DNA of 64,000 nt from Pontibacter mucosus (GCF_003054055.1 NZ_QBKI01000004.1:124001-188000); one strand, 5' to 3'. Positions 42,167 to 52,548 are shown, counted from the stretch's first letter. Numbers and translations: made by a program. The notes: generated from the sequence alone by a model not told the origin.

Positions 42167-42214
42167 CAAGCCAGAGCACGATACCACCTTCAACTACGAA
42201 CCAAACAAATACCT

Positions 42215-42643
42215 ATGGCAAAAAACAAGACGACCGTAACTGGGATAAGTGTCTTTGACTTTATCAACTCCTTCGTGGACAATGAGCAAAAGAAGGCCGA
42301 CAGTTTGCGCCTGGTTGAATTGATGCAGGAATGGTCCGGGTTTGAGCCCAAGATGTGGGGGCCTACCATTATTGGGTTTGGCAACTATCATTACAAATAC
42401 GCCAGCGGACATTCAGGGGAAGCCCCTCTGATTGGTTTCTCGCCCCGTAAAGCAGCTTTCTCGCTTTATGTCTACACTCCGGGCGAGGAAAGTGAAAACC
42501 TGTTGGCAGACTTAGGCAAGTATAAAATGGGGAAATCCTGTATCTATGTTAAAAAGCTCTCAGACATCCACCTCCCGACGCTGGAGAAGCTCTGCAAGGC
42601 AACATTTGCCTACCTGGAAGATCATCCTGAATGTGCCTGTTAA
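42215..42643 (+). CDS. DUF1801 (YdhG-like) protein
   Basis: A 142-aa protein of the DUF1801/YdhG family: DFINSFVDNEQKKADSLRLV at the start, MWGPTIIGFGNYHYKYASGH, PLIGFSPRKAAFSLYVY, and GKSCIYVKKLSDIHLPTLEK. Members are small soluble alpha+beta proteins, some annotated as iron chaperones by homology to the Fur-regulated YdhG, but this is not proved. GC content is closer to the chromosome than that of the hypothetical upstream. Confidence 0.85.
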   Translation: MAKNKTTVTGISVFDFINSFVDNEQKKADSLRLVELMQEWSGFEPKMWGPTIIGFGNYHYKYASGHSGEAPLIGFSPRKAAFSLYVYTPGEESENLLADLGKYKMGKSCIYVKKLSDIHLPTLEKLCKATFAYLEDHPECAC

Positions 42644-42816
42644 ACTTATTGAGTGGCAACGATGGATTTCACCTCTCTAAAAGTATAAACCAGATAGTTT
42701 CTGCCTTGTTCCTGTAAAGCAGTTACGACAGCATCCTGCCGCTTCCGCAGTACTTGTTTTAACTACTTATACTTTACTGCAGGCCTCAGCCACTTACCAC
42801 TTATACTCATAAAACA

Positions 42817-42853
42817 CCAAGGCCTCCTGCTCACAAAGAACAGGAGGCCTTGG
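42817..42853 (-). terminator. Terminator of atpD-atpC
   Basis: CCAAGGCCTCCTG (42817-42829) pairs perfectly with CAGGAGGCCTTGG (42841-42853), with a TGTTTTA tract on the minus strand. Confidence 0.9.
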
Positions 42854-42874
42854 TTTATACTTTGTTACGGGCTG

Positions 42875-43120
42875 TTATGCTGATACAGACTCAGCCAGTA
42901 CAATAATCTTGTTGTTGAGCACTTCTACCACACCACCGTCCACGGTAAAGAACTCCTGCCCTTTGTTGGTAGTGATACGGATGCTTCCTTTGTCAAGGGT
43001 GCTGATGAGCGGGGCGTGCATGTCCAGCACCTCGAAAGAGCCATTGCTTCCCGGGAATTGAGCGGCCTCTACCTCACCGGCGTAAACCTTCTTGTCAGGT
43101 GTGATTATCTCTAAATACAT
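42875..43120 (-). CDS. atpC: F0F1 ATP synthase epsilon subunit (short form)
   Basis: An 81-aa central-stalk subunit. MYLEIITPDKKVYAGEVEAA and GSNGSFEVLDMHAPLISTLD are the N-terminal beta-sandwich of AtpC. The C-terminal helical hairpin present in E. coli (139 aa), which inhibits ATP hydrolysis, is missing: the protein ends at KIIVLAESVSA. Short epsilons are usual in Bacteroidota. Cotranscribed with atpD across an unusual word-hairpin spacer. The rest of the atp operon is elsewhere. Confidence 0.95.
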   Translation of the reverse strand: MYLEIITPDKKVYAGEVEAAQFPGSNGSFEVLDMHAPLISTLDKGSIRITTNKGQEFFTVDGGVVEVLNNKIIVLAESVSA

Positions 43121-43212
43121 CTTTATTAGTTAAGAGTTTAGAGTTAAGAGTTATGAGTTATTGTAGCAGAACCAACTTTTAACTCTTAACTCTTAACTTT
43201 TAACTATAAAAC
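43121..43212. repeat. Word hairpin inside the atpD-atpC operon
   Basis: AGTTAAGAGTTTAGAGTTAA (from 43129) pairs with TTAACTCTTAACTTTTAACT (to 43205); both arms are TTAAGAGT words in tandem. It fills almost the whole gap between atpD and atpC. Confidence 0.85.
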
Positions 43213-44760
<1,548 letters not shown>

Positions 44761-44773
44761 TTATTTCAGGGTG

Positions 44774-44781
44774 CAAAACTA
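44774..44781 (-). promoter_or_regulatory. Possible -7 box of atpD
   Basis: TAGTTTTG on the minus strand fits TAnnTTTG, 50 bp before the atpD start. No exact TTTG -33 box. Confidence 0.4.
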
Positions 44782-44923
44782 ATGTATAAATCTCTTATAT
44801 CCATGCAAGCACCTGAAAACTTTTGCACTGGCTGCCTAGGCCGCTCGGAAAGGCACAATACGAAAAAACCAGATAAAACATACAAGCGCAGGCACGCCTT
44901 ACGATTGCGCAGCAAGCGACCTG

Positions 44924-45421
44924 TCAAAGCTCAACACGCACTACCCAACTCCCGGCCTCGTTTATCCTGAAGTTTATCACGCGCTCATAAATAACGGTGT
45001 TCATTTTGTTGGGAGACTTGAACCGCACGGTTCCCTCAAAAGGCAGTACGAAGTTCTCGAAGATAATGCGGGAACCGTCGCTTATCTGGCTGCCGCTGCT
45101 GCCTATCATCTGCAGGTCCTGGGGGTTGCGGACGGCCAGGCCGCCATCCATGATTACCAACTCGGCAAGATAGCCATCCGGGCTGCGCTGTGTGACAGAT
45201 GCCCTTACCACATTGCGTGTGGAGGTAACGGCCGCGGCGGCGGGCTCGCGCTCATCTTTAGACTTGATTTTCTTTCTTTTCTCTTTTGCCGTTTGTGTCT
45301 GGCGGGAGTTGGAGGCTTGCTCCTGCGCAACGGCAGGTACTTGCTCCATAGTGGCTTCCGATGGACCGGAAGCCACGCCTGCGAAGCTGCACAGGCTGAT
45401 TAAAAGTATAGAACGTAACAT
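44924..45421 (-). CDS. Hypothetical exported protein
   Basis: A 165-aa protein with a Sec signal (LRSILLISLCSFAGVASGPS). A Lys/Arg/Glu-rich linker (KEKRKKIKSKDEREPAAAA) is followed by a beta-rich domain with YLAELVIMDGGLAVRNPQDL, GTVRFKSPNKMNTVIYERVI and INEAGSWVVRVEL, which could be a small immunoglobulin-like fold. No family recognised. Start at ATG 45419-45421; an upstream in-frame ATG adds nine residues. Confidence 0.65.
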   Translation of the reverse strand: MLRSILLISLCSFAGVASGPSEATMEQVPAVAQEQASNSRQTQTAKEKRKKIKSKDEREPAAAAVTSTRNVVRASVTQRSPDGYLAELVIMDGGLAVRNPQDLQMIGSSGSQISDGSRIIFENFVLPFEGTVRFKSPNKMNTVIYERVINFRINEAGSWVVRVEL

Positions 45422-45505
45422 GGCACACTGTTTAAAGAAACAGGCCAATGTACTACTTACTTACCTGATTATAAAGCGATAACCTTAGTAAATCAGCACT
45501 TTCAC

Positions 45506-45775
45506 CTACAAATTCTTCAGCATTTCTATTTGCTCGTCATTTAGCAGGATGTACCTGTTGTTAAATGGGTTAGCGTAGAATTTCTCCGCGATGATATACT
45601 CCCCCGTTTTCAGCTTATGAATGTTGTAGCTGAACAAGCTGTTAGATCGCTCTATCACCAGTTCAGTACTACTCAGGTCTAGCTCTCGTCCACAAGTGGT
45701 TGTAATCATGTCAGGGTTAATGGTAGTCATAAGCTGAAGCATAGAATAACAGTTAATGCGAATATCTCTACGCAT
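45506..45775 (-). CDS. Small hypothetical protein
   Basis: An 89-aa protein with no signal or membrane segment. It contains LDLSSTELVIERSNSLFSYN and KLKTGEYIIAEKFYANPFNN, and ends YILLNDEQIEMLKNL. The C-terminal helix-like DEQIEMLKNL is common in small regulators, but nothing identifies a family. AT-rich. A downstream start (MLQLMTT or MTTINPD) is possible. It may be real but low-ranking. Confidence 0.5.
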   Translation of the reverse strand: MRRDIRINCYSMLQLMTTINPDMITTTCGRELDLSSTELVIERSNSLFSYNIHKLKTGEYIIAEKFYANPFNNRYILLNDEQIEMLKNL

Positions 45776-46227
45776 AAAACCTGCCCGGGTGTCACTTCAT
45801 TTAAATAAAATAATATATATCAAAAGCCTGCCTATAAAATCCAACTTAGGCTTCTCACTTCTTATACTTTATTCCAAGTACATGAGTAGAACTCGCTTGC
45901 TCTGATGATGAAAATATAGAAAGGGCGCCCCTCCTATTCTATGGTAGTCTCAGCAAAAAAAGCGTCTTCTTCAGGAATGACGCAGGAAAGTTTACAGAAA
46001 TAACTACAGCACTGCGGAAAAGTTTTACTGCTCCTGCAAAGCAGCCGGTTTATGAATGAGCCCTGTAAAATAAGGCCATGAACCTCACGAAATTAGGCAG
46101 GCAAAAAGGCCTAAGTCAGCCCGCAAAAGAAGCGCTTTCAGGGGGTGTTACGGGGCCGAAAAAACACCATGATAGGGCCCTGAAGCAGATTTCGGAGTAA
46201 AAATTTCTAAAAATTTTGAGGCAATTG
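45776..46227. other. Spacer upstream of tRNA-Gln
   Basis: About 450 bp. One TATACTT heptamer (45866), a short GCGTC...GACGC hairpin near 45963-45983, and an AGGCC...GGCCT pair near 46071-46116. No reading frame looks like a gene and none of the dispersed families occurs. A small RNA cannot be excluded. Confidence 0.5.
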
Positions 46228-46258
46228 TTTGCAGTTTAAAATCGTCTCTCTATCTTTG
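46228..46258 (+). promoter_or_regulatory. Promoter of tRNA-Gln
   Basis: TTTG (46228-46231), a 19-bp spacer and TATCTTTG (46251-46258) match the Bacteroidota housekeeping promoter exactly. It is the clearest promoter in the window. Confidence 0.85.
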
Positions 46259-46307
46259 CATCACCAAACGACAAAAGAACCACGGTTCCGATGTCAGACA
46301 GGGAGAT

Positions 46308-46380
46308 TGTCCGATGGTGTAACTGGCAACACGTCTGATTTTGGTTCAGAAGAGTCCAGGTTCGATCCCTGGTCGGACAA
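46308..46380 (+). tRNA. tRNA-Gln (anticodon TTG)
   Basis: A 73-nt cloverleaf. Acceptor TGTCCGA/TCGGACA, D-arm GTGT...ACAC, anticodon arm TCTGA-TTTTGGT-TCAGA with TTG at 34-36 (reads CAA, and CAG by wobble), variable loop AGAGT, and T-arm CCAGG-TTCGATC-CCTGG. Discriminator A at 46380. The CCA end is not encoded, as is common in this phylum. A terminator follows after 6 bp. Confidence 0.96.
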
Positions 46381-46386
46381 CTTGAA

Positions 46387-46422
46387 AAGAACAACACTCA
46401 AACCGGGTGTTGTTCTTTTTTT
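46387..46422 (+). terminator. Terminator of tRNA-Gln
   Basis: AGAACAACAC pairs with GTGTTGTTCT, followed by TTTTTTT. Confidence 0.9.
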
Positions 46423-46490
46423 ATACCTGTAAGGCAAGTGTAACTGGTTAAAAATCAGAAATATTTAATGCCTACCATCAGGATTTTTGG

Positions 46491-46498
46491 TAGCTTTG
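46491..46498 (+). promoter_or_regulatory. Probable -7 box of prs
   Basis: TAGCTTTG matches TAnnTTTG, 53 bp before the prs start codon. Confidence 0.55.
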
Positions 46499-46551
46499 CG
46501 GGCATAATCAACTAAACCCAATACAACCGTTATTATAGTTTTAGCACCATT

Positions 46552-47481
46552 ATGCCACAAGTAAAAATCTTCTCTGGTTCAGAATCCCGTTACCTGGCTG
46601 AGAAAATAGCTGCCTCTTATGGCACTCCACTCGGCGACCTGACCATCTCCCGCTTTATCGACGGGGAGATTGGTGTGCATTACAATGAGTCAGTGCGTGG
46701 CGCAGAGGTGTTTATCGTACTTTCTACGTTTCCGCCTGCCGATAACCTGATGGAACTGATGCTGCTGGTGGACGCCGCCAAGCGTGCCTCGGCCCATAAA
46801 GTGATTGTGGTGGTGCCTTACTACGGTTATGCCCGCCAGGACAGGAAAGACAAGCCGCGCGTGTCAATAGGCGCTAAAGTGGTGGCTAATGCCATCCAGT
46901 CTGTGGGCGCCGACCGCCTGATGACCTGCGACCTGCATGCCGGCCAAATCCAGGGCTTCTTCGACATTCCGGTAGACCACCTGGATGGTTCAGCCATCTT
47001 TGTGCCTTACCTGCGCAGCCTGAACCTGGGCAACGACCTGATCTTCGCTTCGCCTGACGTGGGCGGTGTGGTAAGAACAAGAGCCTTTGCCAAGAACTTT
47101 GGCGCCGAAATGGTTGTTTGCGACAAACACCGTAAACGCGCTAACGAAATCGCCTCGATGCAGGTGATTGGTGACGTGGAGGGCATGGACGTGGTGCTGG
47201 TAGACGACATGGTGGATACGGCCGGAACGATAACCAAGGCAGCCGAGCTGCTGAAGGACAAGGGCGCCAAAACCGTTCGCGCCATTGCCACGCACCCGTT
47301 ACTCTCAGGCCCTGCCTACGAGCGTATCGAGAACTCGGTGCTGGAGGAGCTGGTAGTGTCGGACACGATTCCGCTGAAGCAGCAGAGCTCCAAGATCAGA
47401 GTGCTGTCTTTTGCAGACCTGTTCGCAAGGGCGATCAACAACGTGGTAACGCACGAGTCGATCAGCTCGCTGTTTATTTAG
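46552..47481 (+). CDS. prs: Ribose-phosphate pyrophosphokinase
   Basis: Makes PRPP from ribose 5-phosphate and ATP for nucleotide, histidine and NAD synthesis. The 309-aa protein has FSGSESRYLAEKIA near the start, the catalytic-flexible loop YYGYARQDRKDKPRVSIGAK, CDLHAGQIQGFF, and the PRPP-binding motif VVLVDDMVDTAGTITKAAEL. Class I enzyme. It contains no heptamer. Followed on the same strand by rplY after 115 bp. Confidence 0.97.
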   Translation: MPQVKIFSGSESRYLAEKIAASYGTPLGDLTISRFIDGEIGVHYNESVRGAEVFIVLSTFPPADNLMELMLLVDAAKRASAHKVIVVVPYYGYARQDRKDKPRVSIGAKVVANAIQSVGADRLMTCDLHAGQIQGFFDIPVDHLDGSAIFVPYLRSLNLGNDLIFASPDVGGVVRTRAFAKNFGAEMVVCDKHRKRANEIASMQVIGDVEGMDVVLVDDMVDTAGTITKAAELLKDKGAKTVRAIATHPLLSGPAYERIENSVLEELVVSDTIPLKQQSSKIRVLSFADLFARAINNVVTHESISSLFI

Positions 47482-47560
47482 TTGTTTGTTACCCGTTATC
47501 CGTTATTCGCTCTCAGAATACGATCAACGGTTAACCAGCAACGCTTAACGAAAAAGGCTA

Positions 47561-47568
47561 TACTTTTG
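47561..47568 (+). promoter_or_regulatory. Probable -7 box of rplY
   Basis: TACTTTTG fits TAnnTTTG, 28 bp before the start. It overlaps a TATACTT heptamer (CTATACTTTTG), showing that the heptamer can form part of a -7 box. Confidence 0.55.
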
Positions 47569-47596
47569 TAGCGATATATTTTAACAAAACAATTTT

Positions 47597-48181
47597 ATGA
47601 AAACGTTAGAGATTATAGGGTTTAAAAGAGCAAATCTCGGCAAGCAGCAATCCAAAGAACTGCGCAATGAGTCTTATGTACCAGGCGTGCTGTATGGCGG
47701 CAAGGAGCAAGTGCACTTCTACACTCCTGCCATCATGTTCCGCGAACTGATCTACACACCAGAGGTACACGAGGTAGACCTGAACATTGAGGGTACTCAC
47801 TACCGCGCTATCCTTCAGGATGCTCAGTTCCACCCAGTGAACGAGATGCTGCTGCACGTTGACCTTCTGGAGCTGCAGGACGACAAGGAAGTAAAAATCG
47901 ATGTGCCTGTTAAGTTTGTTGGTGTTTCTCCTGGTGTATTGGCCGGTGGTAAGCTGGTAACGAAGCTGCGTTCTATCAAGATCAAGGCGCTTCCTGCTAA
48001 CCTGCCAGATTTCGTAGAGGTAAACATCTCTGACCTGGAGCTTGGTAAGTCTATCAAGGTTTCTAAAATCCAGCCGGAGAACTACGAAATCCTAACAAAC
48101 CCGAACGCTCCAATCGCTACAGTAACGATTCCGCGTGCCCTTAAGAGTGCACAGGCTGAGGAAGCTCGTGGCAAGAAGTAA
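47597..48181 (+). CDS. rplY: 50S ribosomal protein L25 (CTC form)
   Basis: A 194-aa 5S-rRNA-binding protein of the long, general-stress type: an N-terminal L25 domain (GFKRANLGKQQSKELRNESY, VPGVLYGG) and a C-terminal TL5/CTC beta domain (VDLLELQDDKEVKIDVPVKF, LPANLPDFVEVNISDLELGK). Ends in a charged tail AQAEEARGKK. Upstream of pth, an order common in bacteria. Confidence 0.95.
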   Translation: MKTLEIIGFKRANLGKQQSKELRNESYVPGVLYGGKEQVHFYTPAIMFRELIYTPEVHEVDLNIEGTHYRAILQDAQFHPVNEMLLHVDLLELQDDKEVKIDVPVKFVGVSPGVLAGGKLVTKLRSIKIKALPANLPDFVEVNISDLELGKSIKVSKIQPENYEILTNPNAPIATVTIPRALKSAQAEEARGKK

Positions 48182-48215
48182 TTTTTTGAGCCACAGCTCA
48201 GAATATTCTCAAAAG

Positions 48216-48248
48216 TCCTGTCCTGCGCTATGCGGGGCAGGATTTTTT
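48216..48248 (+). terminator. Terminator of rplY
   Basis: TCCTGTCCTGCGC pairs with GCGGGGCAGGA around a TAT loop, followed by TTTTTT. Confidence 0.85.
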
Positions 48249-48370
48249 GTTAAGGTATATTGTTAATTGGCTAAATTGCCGGACCGGTGATGGTATAGAA
48301 TTACCCATCACAAAGGATTTACAGGCCCCCCGGATCAGTGGGATTTGTAGTTCAGACCACCGTTTAGTCA

Positions 48371-49045
48371 TTGAGCAATAAAACAATTAGCAATCAACAA
48401 TTGAGCAACTCAACCTTTCAAAGTATAAAAAAGTGGCTGGGCCTCTCCCCTGCGGCTCCCGCCACGGCTGAAGATACAAGTATGAAATACCTGATCGTGG
48501 GCCTCGGTAACATCGGCCCGGAGTATGCAGAGACACGCCACAACATTGGCTTTATGGTGCTGGACTACCTGGCCAAAAAACATGAAGCCAGCTTCGACTC
48601 AGGGCGCCATGCCTTTGTAACGGAGATTAAAACCAAGGGCCGCACCTTTGTACTGGTAAAGCCCACTACTTACATGAACCTGAGCGGGAAAGCAGTTGGC
48701 CACTGGCTAAACTCCCTGAAGCTGCCTGTAGACCAGATGATGGTGATTACCGATGACATTGCCCTGCCTTTCGGGAAGATGCGCATACGTGCCAAAGGCA
48801 GCGCCGGCGGGCACAACGGCTTGAAGCACATTGAGCAAACGCTGGGGCACAACAACTACCCGCGCCTGCGCTTCGGTGTCGGCGACTCCTTCCACAAAGG
48901 CAAGCAGGTAGACTATGTGCTGAGCAAGTTCGGTGAGGACGAGCTCCCCGAACTACAGACGCTGATTGAGAAAGCCGCGGAGTCGGTGGTCTCCTTCGGT
49001 ACCATCGGGCTGGAGCGCACCATGAACCACTTTAACACCAAGTAA
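48371..49045 (+). CDS. pth: Peptidyl-tRNA hydrolase
   Basis: Releases peptides from drop-off peptidyl-tRNAs. The enzyme core starts at MKYLIVGLGNIGPEYAETRH (ATG 48482) with catalytic His in TRHNIGF, VKPTTYMNLSGKAV, ITDDIALPFGKMRIRAKGSA, GGHNGLKHIE and RLRFGVG. The frame is open back to a TTG at 48371, and the stretch SIKKWLGLSPAAPATAEDTS looks like the short N-terminal extension found in other Bacteroidota Pth, so I give the longer form; the core alone is 187 aa. Confidence 0.92.
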   Translation: MSNKTISNQQLSNSTFQSIKKWLGLSPAAPATAEDTSMKYLIVGLGNIGPEYAETRHNIGFMVLDYLAKKHEASFDSGRHAFVTEIKTKGRTFVLVKPTTYMNLSGKAVGHWLNSLKLPVDQMMVITDDIALPFGKMRIRAKGSAGGHNGLKHIEQTLGHNNYPRLRFGVGDSFHKGKQVDYVLSKFGEDELPELQTLIEKAAESVVSFGTIGLERTMNHFNTK

Positions 49046-49137
49046 GCATTGGGGAGCGGAGGATCACAACAGCGTTAGTTGTGTTCAATCTCCTCCTCAA
49101 TTTGCTACCGCTCTTAGTGTTCAGTTAAGCACCACAA

Positions 49138-49170
49138 AAGCCCCTCCTGGTTTATACTTGCGAGGGGCTT
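49138..49170 (+). terminator. Terminator of pth with a heptamer loop
   Basis: AAGCCCCTC (49138-49146) pairs with GAGGGGCTT (49162-49170); the loop is TGGTTTATACTTGC. A second heptamer follows the stem. Confidence 0.75.
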
Positions 49171-49250
49171 ATACTTTTAGGTGAGCAGCAACTAGAATAT
49201 CCCGCCGAACCCATACATTTGCCATCTCCCCATTCGTTGGGGCCACTGCT

Positions 49251-50516
49251 ATGAAAAAAGTTCTTCTCCTCTACCGCAATGCCTTCGGCGGCCTCTCCCG
49301 CCCTGCCTGGATGCTCTCGCTCATTATGTTCATCAACAGGAGCGGTGCCATGGTAATACCTTTCCTGGGGGTTTACCTCACAGAGTCGCTTGGTTATACT
49401 TTAAAGGAGGCCGGTATTATACTTAGCATTTACGGGCTTGGCGCCGTGAGCGGCTCGTTCCTGGGGGGCTGGCTAACCGATAAGATCGGGCATTTTAAGG
49501 TGCAGCTGTTTAGCCTTACCGTGGGGGGCAGTTTATACTTCATGTTCCTGTTTCTGGAGGAGTTCCAGTACATTGCGGCGGGCGTATTTATACTTAGCCT
49601 GGTAAACGACATGCTTCGCCCCGCCAACTCCGCCTCCATTGCACATTACGCCAGGCCCGAAAACGTAACCAGGGCTTTTTCCTTAAACCGGATGGCCCTG
49701 AACTTGGGCTTCTCCATCGGCCCGGCGATTGGCGGCCTGGTGGCTGCCATCTCTTACAAATATCTGTTTATCGGAGATGGGGTCGCCTCCATGATGGCGG
49801 GCCTGTTCTTCTTTATTTACTTCCGGAAACGGCAGGGGCACAAACCGCAAAAGGCAGCAGCTACCGCTGCGGCTGTCACAGAAAAGGTGCGCTCGCCTTA
49901 TACCGACGGCATGTACCTGGTCTTCATTCTGCTTAACTGCGGCTTTGCCATCCTGTTTTTCCAGTTGCTCTCCACGCTGCCCTTATACTACCGCCAGGTG
50001 TATGTGCTGCCGGAAGGACGCATCGGCACACTGCTGGCCCTAAACGGGTTCATTGTTTTCCTGTTCGAGATGATCCTGGTGTACCTGCTGGGCGATAAAA
50101 TAAAGAAGGCGTGGCTGATTCCGGCGGGGGTGCTGGTGCTGGGCTCGTCTTTCGTGGTCCTTAACCTGGGGCACCATACTTCCCTGCTCTACATGGCCAT
50201 GGTGCTGCTTAGCTTCTCGGAGATTCTGGTGATGCCTTTCATGGCTACTATTTCGGTGGAACGCTCCAACGACCGGAACCGCGGCTCTTACCTGGGGCTT
50301 TATACTATATCCTATGCGGCAGCGCACGTGGTGGCCCCTTACCTGGGCACTACCATTGCCTCCCGGTATAGCTTCGATACACTTTGGTGGACACTAAGCG
50401 TGTTTGCCATAGCGGTAAGCATCGGTTTATACTTTGTAGTACAGCACATGGAGCGGGAGCGACTAAGCGGGAAAACCAGAATAACAGCAAACGAGGCAGG
50501 CGTGACGGTGAGCTAA
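49251..50516 (+). CDS. MFS transporter
   Basis: A 421-aa major-facilitator protein with twelve predicted membrane helices. The loop 2-3 motif reads GSFLGGWLTDKIGHFKVQLF (GGxLxDRxG type, motif A), and SLNRMALNLGFSIGPAIGGL marks helix 5 (motif C-like), typical of drug:H+ antiporters of the DHA1 group. Substrate unknown. Five in-gene TATACTT heptamers, mostly encoding LYF or ILS. Confidence 0.9.
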   Translation: MKKVLLLYRNAFGGLSRPAWMLSLIMFINRSGAMVIPFLGVYLTESLGYTLKEAGIILSIYGLGAVSGSFLGGWLTDKIGHFKVQLFSLTVGGSLYFMFLFLEEFQYIAAGVFILSLVNDMLRPANSASIAHYARPENVTRAFSLNRMALNLGFSIGPAIGGLVAAISYKYLFIGDGVASMMAGLFFFIYFRKRQGHKPQKAAATAAAVTEKVRSPYTDGMYLVFILLNCGFAILFFQLLSTLPLYYRQVYVLPEGRIGTLLALNGFIVFLFEMILVYLLGDKIKKAWLIPAGVLVLGSSFVVLNLGHHTSLLYMAMVLLSFSEILVMPFMATISVERSNDRNRGSYLGLYTISYAAAHVVAPYLGTTIASRYSFDTLWWTLSVFAIAVSIGLYFVVQHMERERLSGKTRITANEAGVTVS

Positions 50517-50559
50517 ATCTCTATCTAAGCCGGTTATACTTTTGATAAACGGGGTACTT

Positions 50560-52548
50560 CTACCTGCGCTGTGACCGCGGCAAGTTAGGGGAATTCATTT
50601 TATCCAGCAGCCTCTGGTAGCGCGGGTCCGCCCGGACGGCATCGGAAACCCAGTGCTCGTGCCTGAGCGAGACCAGCAGGGGGTCGTGCTCCCGGTAGCC
50701 TCTCTCAAAGTAATGAAAAGCCTCATCCAGGCTGTCGTTTACCCAACCGGCCGCAATCCCGATTACGGTGCACACAATGTACTCCTTTTCAGCCCGATCC
50801 TTGAGGTTGCTCAGTTCCAGGCGTGCGCGCTCCAGGTCTCCCATTTTGCTCAGTGTCATCACCAGGGCCCCGTGCACGAAGTTATGCCTGTCTGAAAGCA
50901 CCATCAGCCGCTCAAAACAGGCCAGCGCCTTCTCATATTGCTTCATGAAAAGGTAAGAGTAGCCCTCATAAAGCAGGCACAGGAAGGAATTGCCATCCAG
51001 TTCCAGCCCCGTTTTACAGGCTTCGAGCGCCTCTTCGAACTTGCCGGCCGTGTGCAGAATCTGGGCATAGATACCGAAGCAGATGGCGCTAAGCGGCTCC
51101 AACTTGATGGCCTTCCGACCATGCTCCTCCGCTTTGGCGAAGTCTCCTTTTATCCAGGCCAGGTAATTCAGCCCGTAGCGGACGTGCGCCGGCGCGTAGC
51201 TTGGGTTGAGCTCCAACGACTTGAGGAAATGCCTCTCCGCCTCTGGTAAGTCCCAGACGTAGCAATAGTAGGACCCAAGGGCACAGTAGGTCTCGCACAG
51301 CAGGGGGTTCAGCTTAAGGGCCGTTTCAGCTGATCGCCTGGCTTTGAGCATCACCTTGTTGGGCGGCACCAGCCCGTAGAGGCCGGCCATAAGGTTGGCG
51401 TCGGCGTATTCGGCATGTGCCAGGGCAAAATCCGGATCCAGTTTGATGGCCTGCTGCAGGTATGATATACCTGTTAAGATGTAAGTGCCCCTCCTGTTGA
51501 GGTAGAACCTGCCTTTCAGGTATAGCTCATAGGCCTCTGAGTTATGGGTAGAGGTTTTGCGTAACTTGCTCTTGCCTTTTCCCAGCAGCGTCACCTTCAT
51601 TTTCTCTGTTATTTCTGTCGCGATCTGGTCCTGCACCGCAAAAATATCATGCATGTCCCCGTCATAACGCTCCGACCAGATATGAAACCCATCCTCTACC
51701 TTGGTCAGCTGAACGGTGATGCGGAAGCGCTCGCCCTGCTTGCGCACGCTTCCTTCCAGCACTGTGCTCACGCCCAGCTTCTCGCCCACTTCCCGCAGGT
51801 CCACGTTATTCCTGTCGAACCTGAAGGAGGAGGTGCGGCCGGCCACTTTCAGGTCCTTCAGGTTCGACAGTGAGTTGATGATCTCCTCGGCAATGCCATC
51901 GCTGAAATACTGCTGTTCCGGGTCGTTGCTCATATTTACCAGGGGGAGCACGGCTATACTTTTGGGGGGCGGCCTTTTAGAGGTTCTCAGGGAAGCTTTC
52001 TTCTTTATTTCCGTCTTCCCGTTTAGGGAGTCTGGCGCTGGTCTCACCAAGCCTTCGTGGTCCAGGGCAAACACCTCCACTTTCCGCTCCACGTTCTTGA
52101 ACTGATAAGCCCCCACAGAGTATGTCTTGATATTCGGGTGGTTCAGGACTTCGTCCCGGATCTTGTCCGAGATCAGCACGCTGCCGGCCACGCCCAAAGA
52201 CTCCACGCGGGAAGCCAGGTTCACCCCATCGCCAAAGAGTTGCTCCTCATCGAAAACCACGTCCCCCATGTGCAGGCCCATGCGCACCGGAACCTGCGGC
52301 GCTTGCCGGTATGCCAGCTGCATGGCCAGGGCACACTCTACCGCATTCACAGCGCTCTGAAACATACTTAGCGCTCCGTCTCCATAGTACTGCACAATGC
52401 GGCCATTGTATTGCTGATGACAGCGCTGCAGCACCTCGCGGTGCCGGTTTTTAAGAGCCAATGCCTGCTGCTCATTCTGCTGCATGATAGCAGTGTACCC
52501 TTCGATATCGGTAAACATGATAGCGGCAAGTTGTCTTTTTTGGCTCAT
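50560..52548 (-). CDS. Class III nucleotide cyclase with TolB-like and TPR domains
   Basis: A 662-aa protein. An N-terminal CHD (adenylate/guanylate cyclase) domain (1-165) has metal aspartates D14 (MFTDIEGYT) and D57 (QYYGDGALSMF), and the transition-state pair N110 and R114 (FGDGVNLASRVES). Residues about 197-325 form a TolB-like segment (SIAVLPLVNMSNDPEQQYFS, GTSSFRF region, WSERYDGDMHDIFAVQDQIA). The remainder is a TPR array (about 337-640). Such proteins are common; the nucleotide made is not known. It diverges from an HD-PycTM effector gene 408 bp away, which makes a Pycsar-like or cNMP signalling role worth testing. Confidence 0.9.
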   Translation of the reverse strand: MSQKRQLAAIMFTDIEGYTAIMQQNEQQALALKNRHREVLQRCHQQYNGRIVQYYGDGALSMFQSAVNAVECALAMQLAYRQAPQVPVRMGLHMGDVVFDEEQLFGDGVNLASRVESLGVAGSVLISDKIRDEVLNHPNIKTYSVGAYQFKNVERKVEVFALDHEGLVRPAPDSLNGKTEIKKKASLRTSKRPPPKSIAVLPLVNMSNDPEQQYFSDGIAEEIINSLSNLKDLKVAGRTSSFRFDRNNVDLREVGEKLGVSTVLEGSVRKQGERFRITVQLTKVEDGFHIWSERYDGDMHDIFAVQDQIATEITEKMKVTLLGKGKSKLRKTSTHNSEAYELYLKGRFYLNRRGTYILTGISYLQQAIKLDPDFALAHAEYADANLMAGLYGLVPPNKVMLKARRSAETALKLNPLLCETYCALGSYYCYVWDLPEAERHFLKSLELNPSYAPAHVRYGLNYLAWIKGDFAKAEEHGRKAIKLEPLSAICFGIYAQILHTAGKFEEALEACKTGLELDGNSFLCLLYEGYSYLFMKQYEKALACFERLMVLSDRHNFVHGALVMTLSKMGDLERARLELSNLKDRAEKEYIVCTVIGIAAGWVNDSLDEAFHYFERGYREHDPLLVSLRHEHWVSDAVRADPRYQRLLDKMNSPNLPRSQRR

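Noticed and set aside
46229-46432. A 67-codon open frame
   Set aside because: It runs through the tRNA-Gln gene and its terminator.
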